The notes under the pieces were generated by a model that was not told the origin of the DNA, did no database searches, and saw nothing but the letters and a program-made list of their open reading frames with translations. Below are positions 36,081 through 44,923 of a stretch of 64,000 bases of DNA, in pieces. This DNA is from Mycobacterium alsense (GTDB lineage Bacteria; Actinomycetota; Actinomycetes; Mycobacteriales; Mycobacteriaceae): assembly GCF_002086635.1 (NCBI RefSeq), contig NZ_MVHD01000002.1, forward strand, positions 62,001 through 126,000, written 5' to 3'. How positions within the stretch are numbered: the first letter of the stretch is position 1; each line of letters begins with the position of its first letter. Made by a program: the position numbers and the translations under genes.

Positions 36081-37676
36081 CTAGGTCGGCAACTCCGTGC
36101 GCACCACCTTGCCCGCGGGATTGCGCGGGATGCTGCCGACGATCTTGATGTCGCGGGGCTGTTCGAAGCGGGACACCTTGCCCTTCAGGTAATCCCGTAG
36201 CGCCGGCGGGTCGATGGCGCTGCCCGCCTGCCGGACCACGAACGCGGCCAGCCGTTGACCGAATTGCTCATCCGGAACGCCGATGACCGCGTTGTCGGCG
36301 ATGTCGGGGTGTTCGGCGAGCGCGTTCTCGACCGCACGCGGGTAGACGTTCTCGCCGCCCGAGACGATCATGTCGTCCTCGCGCCCGACGATGAAGAGCC
36401 GTCCCGCGTTGTCGAGGTAGCCCATGTCCCCGGTGCTCGTCATGCCGTCGATCGTCTTCTTGGCCTCCGCGGCCGAGCCGTCGGTGTAACCCTCGCCGGG
36501 CAGCTCGCCGCCGACGAAGATGCGCCCGGTGACGCGCGGCCCGACGGGCCGGTCGTGCTTGTCGAAGATGCGCACCGGGCAGCCGGCGACGGGTTTTCCG
36601 ACGGTCTCGGGAGCCTCCCGCAGGTCGGCCGGTGTCGCCAGCGCGCCGATGCCGACTTCGGTTGAGCCGTAGCCGTTGTAGAGCACCTCGCCGTAGGAGT
36701 CCATGAACCGTTGCCCGAGCGAGGGGTCGAGCCGGTCGCCGCTGGACAACGCCACCCGCAGGTAGGGCAGCGGGTTTCGCGCCCGCACCCGTCGCGGGAG
36801 GTCGAGGATGCGCGCGAGCACGACCGGCACCGCGGTGAACGCGTCGGCGCGATGCAGCGACGCCTGCGCGAGGGCGGCTTCGGCGTCGAAGTGGCGGTGC
36901 GTCAGCACCGTGCCGCCCAGGGCCACCGTCAGCATCAGCATGCCCAGCCCCAGCCCGTGAAACATGGGCATTGCCACCGAGATTCGCGACCCGGCGCGCA
37001 ACCCGGTGCGATCCAGGATCGTCACCCAGACGCCCAGCGCCGAACGCAGTTGCGGCGTGCGTGGCACACCCTTGGGCTTGCCGGTGGTGCCCGATGTCAG
37101 CAGCACGATCCGCCCGGGCGCGGCCACCGCCGGCCGCGCGGGGCGTCGCACCCCGTGTCGCGCATCGACCGTCGCCGGGTCGACGAGGATCACCGAATCG
37201 TCGGCGAGGCGCACCCTTTCCGCGAACTCCGCGTCGGCGACCATGGCTGTGATTCCGTGCGAGCCGAGCGCGGCGGCCAGCGCGTCGGTGCGGAATTCGG
37301 TGTTGACGAGCACGACGTCGGCGCCGGTCAGCGCGACGGCGAAGAACGCCTTGACGAAGCCCCGCCCGTTGCGGCACATCACCCCCACCGCGGCGCCTCG
37401 TCCGGCGCCGGCGCCGCGCAATTCGCGGGCCAACGATTCGATTTCGGACCGTAGTTCGCGGTAGGACAGGGCGCCGTCGTCGTCGACGATCGCGGTCCGG
37501 TCTGGCCACCGGGCCGCCGTGACCGCCAACAAGGTGTAGGGATTGGTGCCGCCGCGGCGCGCCTCGCGAGCCAGCCGCGCCGCCGCGAGCGGCGACGGCG
37601 GGCTGAGCAGCCGGGAACGCAGCAGTGCCCGGATCGTGGTGGCGCCCACGCCCTCGCCGAGAGCCAGGGCGGTCAT
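36081..37676 (-). CDS. Acyl-CoA synthetase / fatty-acyl-AMP ligase (FadD family)
   Basis: A 531-residue adenylate-forming enzyme. The phosphate loop is LLTSGTTGKPKGVPRT; A5 is YNGYGSTEVGI; A7 is MTSTGDMGYLD; A8 is GREDDMIVSGGENVYPRAVE; and the catalytic Lys is in NPAGKVVRTELP. The first 50 residues carry a FadD-type N-terminal extension. It activates a fatty or related acid; chain length is unknown. The ATG overlaps the SDR stop (ATGA at 37673-37676), so the SDR and this ligase are translationally coupled and probably act on the same lipid. Confidence 0.92.
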   Translation of the reverse strand: MTALALGEGVGATTIRALLRSRLLSPPSPLAAARLAREARRGGTNPYTLLAVTAARWPDRTAIVDDDGALSYRELRSEIESLARELRGAGAGRGAAVGVMCRNGRGFVKAFFAVALTGADVVLVNTEFRTDALAAALGSHGITAMVADAEFAERVRLADDSVILVDPATVDARHGVRRPARPAVAAPGRIVLLTSGTTGKPKGVPRTPQLRSALGVWVTILDRTGLRAGSRISVAMPMFHGLGLGMLMLTVALGGTVLTHRHFDAEAALAQASLHRADAFTAVPVVLARILDLPRRVRARNPLPYLRVALSSGDRLDPSLGQRFMDSYGEVLYNGYGSTEVGIGALATPADLREAPETVGKPVAGCPVRIFDKHDRPVGPRVTGRIFVGGELPGEGYTDGSAAEAKKTIDGMTSTGDMGYLDNAGRLFIVGREDDMIVSGGENVYPRAVENALAEHPDIADNAVIGVPDEQFGQRLAAFVVRQAGSAIDPPALRDYLKGKVSRFEQPRDIKIVGSIPRNPAGKVVRTELPT

Positions 37677-38605
37677 CGCCGCGCCTCGTCCGCGCCGGCA
37701 CGGGCTTGCGAGTGGGAGAAGAAACGCCGGTACCACAGCCGGGCGGCGCGGTCGGCGGGCCCGGCCAGCAGCACCGAGGCCAGCTCGGCTGGCCACACCC
37801 ACGGCGGCTCGCTCGTGCGGGGCCGCTCGATGACCGCCTTGGCGATCGCGTCGGCCGCTTCGTCCGCGGACAAGCCCGGCAGCCGGCCCAAGATCGGTGT
37901 GGGCGCGATCATCCGGGTCCGCACCAGTGCGAAGTAGACCGACGTGACGTCCACCCCGTCGGCGTGCAGTTCCGGTGCCACGCTGCGCAGCCAGCGATCG
38001 AAGGCGCCCTTGGACGCTTGGTAGGCGCCCCATTGCGGGCCGGGCACCACGCGCACCCCGACGCTCGACACGTTCACGATGTGCCCGCCGCCGCGTTCGC
38101 GCATGGCCGGGAGCAGCCCCAGCAGCAGCCAGATCGGACCCAGGTAATTGATGTCGATGGTGCGCTGGAAGTCGTGCGGGCGGTCGTACTGGTGATGCAA
38201 CGAGCGGCGCAACGACTTTCCTGCGTTGCTCACGACGACGTCGAGCGCGCCGTGGTTTTCGTTGATCTGCTTCGTCAGCCCGCTGACGGCCGACTCGTCG
38301 CTGAGGTCGGTCGGGTAGGCGACGGCCCGCCCCCCGCCGGCGTTGATCGCGGCCGCGACGTCCTCGAGCCGTTCCGCCGACCGGGCGACCACCAGCACGG
38401 TCGCTCCCGCGGCGGCCATCGTGCGGGCGGTCGCCTCGCCGATTCCGTAGGACGCGCCGGTCACCAACACCGTCTTGCCGGCGACGGCGCTCCGCAGCCG
38501 ATCGGGATCCGAGATCCGCGCGGGGTTGGCCAGACGGTCGGCGGCCGCTCGAACGGCGCTCGCAAAGGGCTGGGCTATCACGTTCACGTTCACTGCCGCA
38601 ATCAT
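37673..38605 (-). CDS. Short-chain dehydrogenase/reductase coupled to FadD
   Basis: A 310-residue SDR with an N-terminal extension of about 40 residues. It has the cofactor motif VTGASYGIGEA, the VSNAGKS (NNAG-like) motif, catalytic Ser in VNVSSVGVRV and YQASK (Tyr/Lys). ARSAERL after the second beta strand suggests NADP preference. The C-terminal VLLAGPADRAARLWYRRFF resembles lipid-handling mycobacterial SDRs. It heads a two-gene operon with the acyl-CoA ligase and diverges from the cutinase gene across a 256-bp gap. Confidence 0.9.
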   Translation of the reverse strand: MIAAVNVNVIAQPFASAVRAAADRLANPARISDPDRLRSAVAGKTVLVTGASYGIGEATARTMAAAGATVLVVARSAERLEDVAAAINAGGGRAVAYPTDLSDESAVSGLTKQINENHGALDVVVSNAGKSLRRSLHHQYDRPHDFQRTIDINYLGPIWLLLGLLPAMRERGGGHIVNVSSVGVRVVPGPQWGAYQASKGAFDRWLRSVAPELHADGVDVTSVYFALVRTRMIAPTPILGRLPGLSADEAADAIAKAVIERPRTSEPPWVWPAELASVLLAGPADRAARLWYRRFFSHSQARAGADEARR

Positions 38606-38861
38606 TCGTCAATCGCACGCCGAGGGACGCGGCTCCTGGCTTGACCGTGCGCCTCGACTCGGGCACAGCTAGCAGACCACATGGCCGTTCGGCTGCGCGC
38701 TCCGGCCCGTCCTTCGGCCCGTTCGAGGCGGCCCACGGCAGGCCCTAGCGCCCAAGCGATCTCGTCCCGAACGCGGCGGCGCGCACACGTCCGCGAAAGC
38801 TTCAAAAAATTGCCAGAGAATTCTCTGTTTATGCAACGGTTTACATGGGCACAATGGCGGC

Positions 38862-39593
38862 ATGATCGCACGTCACCTCGCCCGTTACCTTGGTCCCGCA
38901 GTCGTCGCGGCATCGGGGGTCGGCGCCTCGGTCCTGGCGCCCGCCATCCCCACCGCCTTCGCCCAGTGTCCCGACGCCCAAGTGGTATTCGCGCGCGGCA
39001 CCGGCGAGGAGCCCGGTCCCGGCCCGACGGGCCAGGCATTCATCGACAACCTGCGCTCGCGCATCGGCGGAAAGTCGCTCGATGTGTACGCGGTCAACTA
39101 CCCCGCCAGCAACGACTGGGACACCGGCCTCGACGGCATTCGCGACGCCGGCGCGCACGTCGTGTCGATGGCGCACGACTGCCCCAACACCAAGATGGTG
39201 CTCGGCGGGTACTCGCAGGGCGCCGCGGTGATGGGCTTTGTCACCTCGGCCGCCGTGCCGGACGGCATCGACCCCGCGACGGTGCCGAAACCGATGTCCC
39301 CCGACGTGGCCGACCACGTCTCCTCGGTCGTGCTCTTCGGCATGCCCAACGTCCGGGCGATGAACTTCCTCAACGAGCCCCCGGTCGCCATCGGCCCGCT
39401 GTACCAGTCGAAGACGATCAAGGTGTGCGCTCCCGAGGACCCGGTCTGCTCCGACGGGATGAACTTCGCCGCCCACGACACCTACGCCGCCGACGGGGAA
39501 ATGATCGAAAAGGGAGCGGCCTTCGCGGCCGCCCGCCTCAGCGGCAACCCCGCCGCCGCGCCCGTCGGCACCCCCGGTGGCTTCGGCAGCTGA
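38862..39593 (+). CDS. Secreted cutinase-like esterase (Culp family)
   Basis: A 243-residue secreted alpha/beta-hydrolase. The signal peptide is residues 1-34 (TAFA then QCPDAQVVFARGTGEEPG). The nucleophile is Ser in LGGYSQGAAVMG, Asp lies in CAPEDPVCSDG and His in FAAHDTYAADG, with paired cysteines as in cutinases. Mycobacterial members hydrolyse esters and lipids at the cell surface. The promoter region contains the perfect palindrome AGAGAATTCTCT (38815-38826), a possible regulator site. It converges on an SDR gene with a 5-bp gap. Confidence 0.93.
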   Translation: MIARHLARYLGPAVVAASGVGASVLAPAIPTAFAQCPDAQVVFARGTGEEPGPGPTGQAFIDNLRSRIGGKSLDVYAVNYPASNDWDTGLDGIRDAGAHVVSMAHDCPNTKMVLGGYSQGAAVMGFVTSAAVPDGIDPATVPKPMSPDVADHVSSVVLFGMPNVRAMNFLNEPPVAIGPLYQSKTIKVCAPEDPVCSDGMNFAAHDTYAADGEMIEKGAAFAAARLSGNPAAAPVGTPGGFGS

Positions 39594-39598
39594 ACCGA

Positions 39599-40375
39599 TC
39601 AGCCGGCGGCCGCCCGGCCCGCGCCCGCGGTGATCGCCTCGTTGAAGACGGTATAGATGTCGTCGAACGCGCCGTCGCGCTCGGCGAACCGGAACCCCTT
39701 GACGCGCTCGACGAGGATCTCCTCGGCGTCCGGCCGGCGCTCCAGGAGGGTCATCGTCTCGGCGACGTACTCGTCGAGCGGCATCCCGTCGGGGTGGAAG
39801 CCCCGCTCCCCCTGCAGCGTGGTCTGCACGTGCGGCGGGACGATTTCGATGACTTGGACCGCCGTCCGGCGCAGCTGGAAACGCAGCGACTGGGTGTAGG
39901 AATGCAGCGCCGCCTTGGTGGCGCAATACGTCGGGGTGAGCGCGCTGGGCATGAACGCCAGCCCCGACGTCACATTGAGGATCGCCGCCCGCGGCTTCTT
40001 GAGCAGCGAGGGCAGCAGCGCCGCGGTGAGCCGGATCGGGCCCAGCAGGTTGATGGCCACCGTCTGCTCCGCGGGGCCGGGGCCGCTCGTGGTGAGGTCT
40101 TCGACGCGTTGGATCCCCGCGTTGTTGACGACGACGTTGAGGTCCGGAAAGTGATCGGTGAGCTCGGTGGCGAAGCGACGGATGTCGGCCGGGTCGCCCT
40201 GATCCAGCGACAGCGTCTGGATGCCCGGATTCGCCTCCGCGACGGCCCGCAGCGGTTCGCGGCGCCGCCCCGCGATCACGACGGTGTTGCCCAGGCGGTG
40301 CCACGACTCGGCCAGGCCGCGCCCGATTCCGGTTCCGCCCCCGGTGACCAGCACCGTGTTGCCCGTCATCTGCAT
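39599..40375 (-). CDS. Short-chain dehydrogenase/reductase (DltE-like)
   Basis: A 258-residue SDR with VTGGGTGIGRGLAESWHRLG, the VNNAGIQR motif, Ser in LNVTSGLAFMP and YCATKAAL. The PTYCATK active site and the C-terminal block GAFDDIYTVFNEAI fit the DltE-type oxidoreductases. Arg residues after the glycine-rich loop (AGRRREPL) suggest NADP(H). The ATG at 40375 has AAGGAGAG upstream. Substrate unknown. It lies 121 bp downstream of the MpaB-family gene on the same strand and may be transcribed with it. Confidence 0.9.
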   Translation of the reverse strand: MQMTGNTVLVTGGGTGIGRGLAESWHRLGNTVVIAGRRREPLRAVAEANPGIQTLSLDQGDPADIRRFATELTDHFPDLNVVVNNAGIQRVEDLTTSGPGPAEQTVAINLLGPIRLTAALLPSLLKKPRAAILNVTSGLAFMPSALTPTYCATKAALHSYTQSLRFQLRRTAVQVIEIVPPHVQTTLQGERGFHPDGMPLDEYVAETMTLLERRPDAEEILVERVKGFRFAERDGAFDDIYTVFNEAITAGAGRAAAG

Positions 40376-40496
40376 GGCCGCTCTCCTTCGGATTCCACTG
40401 CGGTGAGGCCCTCGGCCGACGTAGCGGATGCCCCGATGCGCGGCCGGCTAACCCACCCAATCTTCGCGCGCCGACGGCCCGTACCGGTAGGCGCGA

Positions 40497-41447
40497 TCAG
40501 GTCGCGCGGTTGTGCAGCCGGCGCGGGTCGACGCCCGCGCGGCGCCACGCCCGGGCCGCCCACGGCATGTAGATGAACCCGAGGGGCAGCCGGTTGATGA
40601 GCGGATTGAGCGCGCGCATGACCGCGGCGAACCGCTGGAATCGCTTCTCCTTCTTGGCTTCCCACGGAAGCTGGCACACCTCGCGCATCTGGGGCGGCAG
40701 GGTCCCGACGAGGACGACGCGGGTATAGGCGTTGAGCGGAGCGGACAGGACCTTCCAGATCGGCCGGGGAATCCGGCGCGGGCCCGGGATCCCCTTGCGG
40801 ATGTAGCCCGTGCCGTACAGGACCGTCTTGTGCGGCACGAAACGCTCGAGCATCTCGTCCCAGTAGGCGACGAACTCGTCGTACGTCTGGGGCTGCGCGC
40901 GGTCGCTGACGCCGTAGAGGCCGTACCAGACCTTGCCCTCGTCGAAGATCCGCTCCTTTTCCGCGCGGGACAACCGGCGGATGAACGTGTCGGTCGTGTA
41001 GATGACCTGGTCGACGAAAGTCGCGTGCGCCCAGTAGAACAACTCGGGATTGAGCGCGTGATACCTCGAGCCGTCGCTGATCGTGCCCTTGATCGGCCTG
41101 TGGAAGTCGCGGACCCTGCGGCCCCACTCGTGCGGGTCGTCGGAGTAGACGGTCTTCATCAGAGGCGGGGCGGTCCGCCGCGCCCGTCCCAACGTGTCGC
41201 TGAAGACCACCGAGTGGTCGAGCACGCCCTGGGCGAGTTGCTCGATGCAGTTCTCGACCCCGGCGGTGCGCTGGAACCCGAAGAACTGGGTCCGGTGGTC
41301 GCCGTAGAACTTCCATATCAGCGAGTCCGGCCCCAGGCGGGGCGAGGCGTCGGCGGTTTGGTCGTCGACGGGCATGGGCTCCGCCTCGCGCACGCCGGCG
41401 TCGAAGCCGCGCGCGGCCCATTGCGTCGTCAACCCGGCCTCCCGCAT
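40497..41447 (-). CDS. Oxygenase MpaB-family / DUF2236 protein
   Basis: A 316-residue protein of the DUF2236 (MpaB/latex-clearing-protein-like) family. It contains LIWKFYGDHRTQFFGFQRTAGVENCIEQL, a DFHRPIKGT segment, the helix with YWAHATFVDQVIYTTDTF and VWYGLYGVSDRAQPQTYDEFVAYWDEML. In this family histidines and an arginine coordinate and flank a haem b. Relatives include rubber-cleaving oxygenases and the fungal MpaB; the substrate here is unknown. It is divergent from a TetR gene with a clean operator between, so TetR control is likely. Confidence 0.87.
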   Translation of the reverse strand: MREAGLTTQWAARGFDAGVREAEPMPVDDQTADASPRLGPDSLIWKFYGDHRTQFFGFQRTAGVENCIEQLAQGVLDHSVVFSDTLGRARRTAPPLMKTVYSDDPHEWGRRVRDFHRPIKGTISDGSRYHALNPELFYWAHATFVDQVIYTTDTFIRRLSRAEKERIFDEGKVWYGLYGVSDRAQPQTYDEFVAYWDEMLERFVPHKTVLYGTGYIRKGIPGPRRIPRPIWKVLSAPLNAYTRVVLVGTLPPQMREVCQLPWEAKKEKRFQRFAAVMRALNPLINRLPLGFIYMPWAARAWRRAGVDPRRLHNRAT

Positions 41448-41454
41448 GAACCAG

Positions 41455-41480
41455 TGACACAGATTTGTCTCTTTGTGTCA
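41455..41480. promoter_or_regulatory. Probable TetR operator between MpaB-family gene and tetR
   Basis: TGACACA (41455-41461) and TGTGTCA (41474-41480) form a perfect 7-bp inverted repeat with a 12-bp centre, close to the starts of both divergent genes. The size and position are typical of a TetR dimer-pair site. Confidence 0.7.
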
Positions 41481-41524
41481 AACTAGCATTCGTGGCGCCG
41501 AGATTGCCATGGAGGCCGTGACCC

Positions 41525-42118
41525 ATGCCGAACCACAGCCGTGACGGCGACGTCGGCGAAAAGCGCGATCTCGAGCGCACCATCCTGGACACCGCGCGGG
41601 AAGTCTTCGAAACCTACGGCGTGCGCCGCGCGAACATCGAGGACGTGGCCGCCCGCGCCGGGGTCAGCCGCAGCACCGTCTACCGGCGTTTTCCGACCAA
41701 GGATGCGCTGTTCGAACACGTCGTGCGGCGCGAGTCCGAACACTTCTTCAAAACGCTGGACCGGGCGACCGCACGCTGCGACCCGCAGGAGGCGGTGATC
41801 GAGGCGTTCGCGCTCGGGGTGCGCCTCATCCGGGACTCGCCGCTGTATTCGCGGATCGCCGAGAGCGAGCCCGAGCTGTTCGGGATGTTCTCGCGGTCGC
41901 GGGCCTTCCCGATCCGCCGGTTCGCCGACGGCATCGCCCGCACCCTGCGGCGCTGCGGGGCCGACATCCCCGACCCGGACCTGGCCAACATCGCCGACAT
42001 CCTGCTGCGGGTCGCGCTGGGCATCATCGTGTTTCCGACCGACCGGCTCGACACGTCGGATCCCGCGGCGGTCCGGGCCTACGCCGCCCGCTACCTGGTG
42101 CCGATCATTGGCCGCTGA
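41525..42118 (+). CDS. TetR-family transcriptional regulator
   Basis: A 197-residue regulator. The N-terminal DNA-binding domain has REVFETYGVRRANIEDVAAR and the recognition helix VSRSTVYRRFPTKDALF. The ligand domain has no recognisable specificity. The ATG at 41525 has GGAGG 9 bp upstream. It probably binds the inverted repeat at 41455-41480 and represses itself and the MpaB-family gene. The downstream SDR at 39599 may be in the same regulon. It ends 40 bp before the cyclase gene. Confidence 0.92.
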   Translation: MPNHSRDGDVGEKRDLERTILDTAREVFETYGVRRANIEDVAARAGVSRSTVYRRFPTKDALFEHVVRRESEHFFKTLDRATARCDPQEAVIEAFALGVRLIRDSPLYSRIAESEPELFGMFSRSRAFPIRRFADGIARTLRRCGADIPDPDLANIADILLRVALGIIVFPTDRLDTSDPAAVRAYAARYLVPIIGR

Positions 42119-42158
42119 CGACTTCGACTTGTCGGCCCCCTGAATTAGCCTGGTAGCC

Positions 42159-43544
42159 GTGCCTGGGTTTTCTGGGACACCACGAACCCGATACGCCAGT
42201 TGCGGCGACACGGACATCGCCTACCAGGTGTTCGGTGATGGGCCGATCGACCTCGTGCTGCTGCCCGGGCCGTCCATCCCGATCGACTCGGTCGACGCCG
42301 AGCCGTCGATGTATCGCTTCCACCGGCGGCTCGCCTCGTTCGCCCGGGTGATCCGGCTCGACCAGCGTGGAATCGGGCTGTCGTCCCGCGTTCCCTCGAT
42401 TGACGTGATCGGGCCGCAGTTCTGGGCGAAAGACGTCGTCTCGGTCATGAACGCCGTCGGGTGCGAGCGGGCGACGGTCGTCGCGCCCGGCTTCACCGCG
42501 ATGACCGGGCTCGTGCTGGCGGCCGATTACCCCGAGCGGGTCAGCAGCCTGGTGATCATCAACGGCGCGGCGCGCAGTTTGTACGCTCCCGACTACCCGA
42601 TGGGCGCCAAGATCGAGGCCCTCGACCCGTATACGACCGTCTTGACCGACCCGGATGCCGTCGCCCAGGGCTTCGACATGCTCGGCATCGTCGCGCCGAG
42701 CGTCGCCCGCGACGACGCCTTCCGCGCCTGGTGGGACGCGGCCGGCAACCGCGCCGCCTCGCCCAGCATGGCCCGCGCGATGATCCTGACCATCCGGCAC
42801 GCCGACGTGCGCGACACGCTGCCACGTATCACCGCGCCGACGCTGATCCTGCACCGGGCCGACTCGGATTTCACCCCGGTCGCGCACGGTCGCTATCTCG
42901 CCGAGCGCATCGCGGACTCGCGCTTGGTCGAGCTGCCGGGCGAGGACAGCCTGTACTGGGTCGGCGACACCGGGCCGTTGCTCGACGAGATCGAGGAGTT
43001 CATCACCGGCATGCGCGGCGGCTCGGACGCCGAGCGCCTGCTCACCACGATCGTGTTCACCGACATCGTCGGCTCCACCGAGCGCGCGGCGATGCTGGGC
43101 GATGACCGGTGGCGCGACCTGCTGGACAATCACGACACCATCATTCGCCACGAACTGCAGCGCTACGGCGGACGCGAAGTCAACACGGCCGGAGACGGAT
43201 TCGTCGCCACGTTCTCCAGCCCCAGCGCCGCGCTCGCCTGCGCCGACGACATCGTCGATGCGGTGCGCGTGCTGGGCATCGAGGTACGGGTGGGCATCCA
43301 CGCGGGCGAGGTGGAGGTGCGCGGCGCCCTGAAATCCGACGTCGCCGGGATGGCCGTCCACATCGGCGCGCGGGTGGCGGCGCTGGCCGGGCCCAGCGAG
43401 GTGTTGGTGTCGTCGACCGTGCGCGACATCGTCACCGGCTCGCGGCACAGGTTCGCCGACCGCGGCGCGAGCGCACTCAAGGGGGTGCCGGGCGAATGGC
43501 AGCTGTGCGCGCTGGTCCGCGAGCGCGCGGTGGCCAGACGGTAA
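42159..43544 (+). CDS. Alpha/beta-hydrolase fused to class III nucleotide cyclase
   Basis: 461 residues with GTG start. The first 270 residues are an alpha/beta-hydrolase-like domain ([31 protein letters not shown]), with VVAPGFTAM at the nucleophile elbow where Ser is replaced by Gly/Phe. It is therefore probably a ligand-binding rather than a hydrolytic domain. The last 170 residues are a class III cyclase: metal Asp in [14 protein letters not shown] and in [11 protein letters not shown], and HIGARV where classical enzymes have Asn-x-x-x-Arg. It would make cAMP in response to a small hydrophobic ligand. Several Mtb cyclases have this fusion. Confidence 0.9.
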   Translation: MPGFSGTPRTRYASCGDTDIAYQVFGDGPIDLVLLPGPSIPIDSVDAEPSMYRFHRRLASFARVIRLDQRGIGLSSRVPSIDVIGPQFWAKDVVSVMNAVGCERATVVAPGFTAMTGLVLAADYPERVSSLVIINGAARSLYAPDYPMGAKIEALDPYTTVLTDPDAVAQGFDMLGIVAPSVARDDAFRAWWDAAGNRAASPSMARAMILTIRHADVRDTLPRITAPTLILHRADSDFTPVAHGRYLAERIADSRLVELPGEDSLYWVGDTGPLLDEIEEFITGMRGGSDAERLLTTIVFTDIVGSTERAAMLGDDRWRDLLDNHDTIIRHELQRYGGREVNTAGDGFVATFSSPSAALACADDIVDAVRVLGIEVRVGIHAGEVEVRGALKSDVAGMAVHIGARVAALAGPSEVLVSSTVRDIVTGSRHRFADRGASALKGVPGEWQLCALVRERAVARR

Positions 43545-43650
43545 GGAATCGACTTTCGCTGCGTGTGCCGTCATCGTGCCTTCGTCGGCGGTCGGGAACT
43601 ACGGCTCGTTTCGGTGGGTGCGCGGCACCAACGCCTGACTCTCGCGCGCG

Positions 43651-44106
43651 CTACCCGTCGCCGCCCCGGGCCAGCGCGGCCAGCCGGTCCATCGACGCGC
43701 GCAGCATCTCGGCCGTCGTGGAACGCGCCCTGGCCAAGCGGGTGCTGTCGGTCAACTCGGTCCAGTCATAGGTGTGCGTCACCGTGGTCAGGTCCGCGTT
43801 GATCGGGCTGAGCTCCCAGCGCCACAGGTGACCGGGCGGCAGCTTCTTGGGTTCGGCCGGGCGCCAGGCGATTCGGCTGCCCTCGATGAATTCGACGACG
43901 TGGTTCTCCCGCGCCGCGCCGTTGGTCAGCTTCGTCGTGAACACGTCGCCGACCTGGCGGACGCGCTGCCCCGGGGCGGCCGACGCGAGGTTGTCGTTGC
44001 CGTCCCACTCCGGCTGGCGGGCCGGGTCGGCGATCAGTTCGAAGATCCGATCGGCGCTGGCCGCGATCACGCGGGTGGCGCTCACGATGCGTTCCGGCGG
44101 TTCCAT
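43651..44106 (-). CDS. SRPBCC (START-like) family protein
   Basis: A 151-residue polyketide-cyclase-like protein starting MEPPERIVSATRVIAASADRIFELIADPARQPEWDGND, the standard SRPBCC opening. The C-terminal helix ARARSTTAEMLRASMDRLAALA closes the cavity. Ligand unknown. It lies 40 bp downstream of an SDR on the same strand, so both are likely transcribed together. It is convergent with the cyclase gene across a 106-bp gap. Confidence 0.85.
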   Translation of the reverse strand: MEPPERIVSATRVIAASADRIFELIADPARQPEWDGNDNLASAAPGQRVRQVGDVFTTKLTNGAARENHVVEFIEGSRIAWRPAEPKKLPPGHLWRWELSPINADLTTVTHTYDWTELTDSTRLARARSTTAEMLRASMDRLAALARGGDG

Positions 44107-44146
44107 GCCGCCAATCCAAACACGTCGGCGTGGGCGCCATCGCGCC

Positions 44147-44839
44147 TCATCCGGCGCGGAGCGCCTCGACCGGCCCGGACAGCGCGGCTTTCGTGTAGCG
44201 CGTGTCCTCGTCGGCGAGCACCTCGACGTCACCGCGCTCGATGCCGTCGACGATCTGCCGCGCCACCTCCCTCGGGTCGTTCTTGGGCACGTCGAAGCCG
44301 GAGGTCATGTCGGTCTCGGTGTAGCTCAGGTGCGCGCCGGTGACCAGGGTCCCCTGCTTCTCGAGCTCGATGCGCAGCGAATTCGTCGCCGACCACAGTG
44401 CCGCCTTGGAGTCGCCGTACCCGCCGAAGCCGGCCACCCAGGACAGGATGGAAGCGACGTCGACCAGCGCTCCACCCCCGTTGTCGGCCAGGATCGGCGC
44501 GAACGCCTTGGCGACGCGAAGCGCACCGAAGTAGTTCGTCTCGAACACCGCGCGCACTTCCTCGATGTCGCTGTCGAGCAGCTTCGGGGCGCCGATCATG
44601 CCGGCATTGTTGATGACGATGTTGGCGTCGGGCGCCGTAACCGCCAGGGCGGCAACCGAATCCGGCTTGGTCACGTCCAACTCGACGCTCACCACCCGGG
44701 GATCCTCGCTGGGCTTGGGCGCCCTGGCCGTGGCGTACACCTTGGCCGCGCCCCGCCGCAGGAACTCGTCCACGAGGGCCTTGCCGAGCCCGCGCTGCCC
44801 GCCGGTGACCACGACCGTCGACCTCTTGATGTTGACCAT
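44147..44839 (-). CDS. Short-chain dehydrogenase/reductase
   Basis: A 230-residue compact SDR with VTGGQRGLGKALVDEFLRRG, INNAGMIG, the catalytic region VDVASILSWVAGFGGYGDSKAAL (Ser, Tyr, Lys present) and LSYTETDM after it. It is shorter than the usual 250 residues because of a trimmed C terminus. The ATG at 44839 has AAGGAGAAC upstream. A good promoter (44882-44910) lies in the gap with the divergent CGNR-type regulator, so it is probably that regulator's target. Confidence 0.9.
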   Translation of the reverse strand: MVNIKRSTVVVTGGQRGLGKALVDEFLRRGAAKVYATARAPKPSEDPRVVSVELDVTKPDSVAALAVTAPDANIVINNAGMIGAPKLLDSDIEEVRAVFETNYFGALRVAKAFAPILADNGGGALVDVASILSWVAGFGGYGDSKAALWSATNSLRIELEKQGTLVTGAHLSYTETDMTSGFDVPKNDPREVARQIVDGIERGDVEVLADEDTRYTKAALSGPVEALRAG

Positions 44840-44881
44840 GGCAGTTCTCCTTGACGTAGGTGAATCTTGTTTGCCTATGTC

Positions 44882-44910
44882 ACCATAGTTGCGGGATACG
44901 ACATAATCAA
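44882..44910 (-). promoter_or_regulatory. Promoter and possible operator between SDR and CGNR gene
   Basis: On the minus strand TTGATT (44910-44905), 17 bp, TATGGT (44887-44882) reads towards the SDR. TATGTC (44876-44881) and GACATA (44900-44905) form an inverted repeat around it, and CTATGTC recurs at the regulator start (44922-44928). Confidence 0.5.
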
Positions 44911-44923
44911 GTATGTTTTGACT

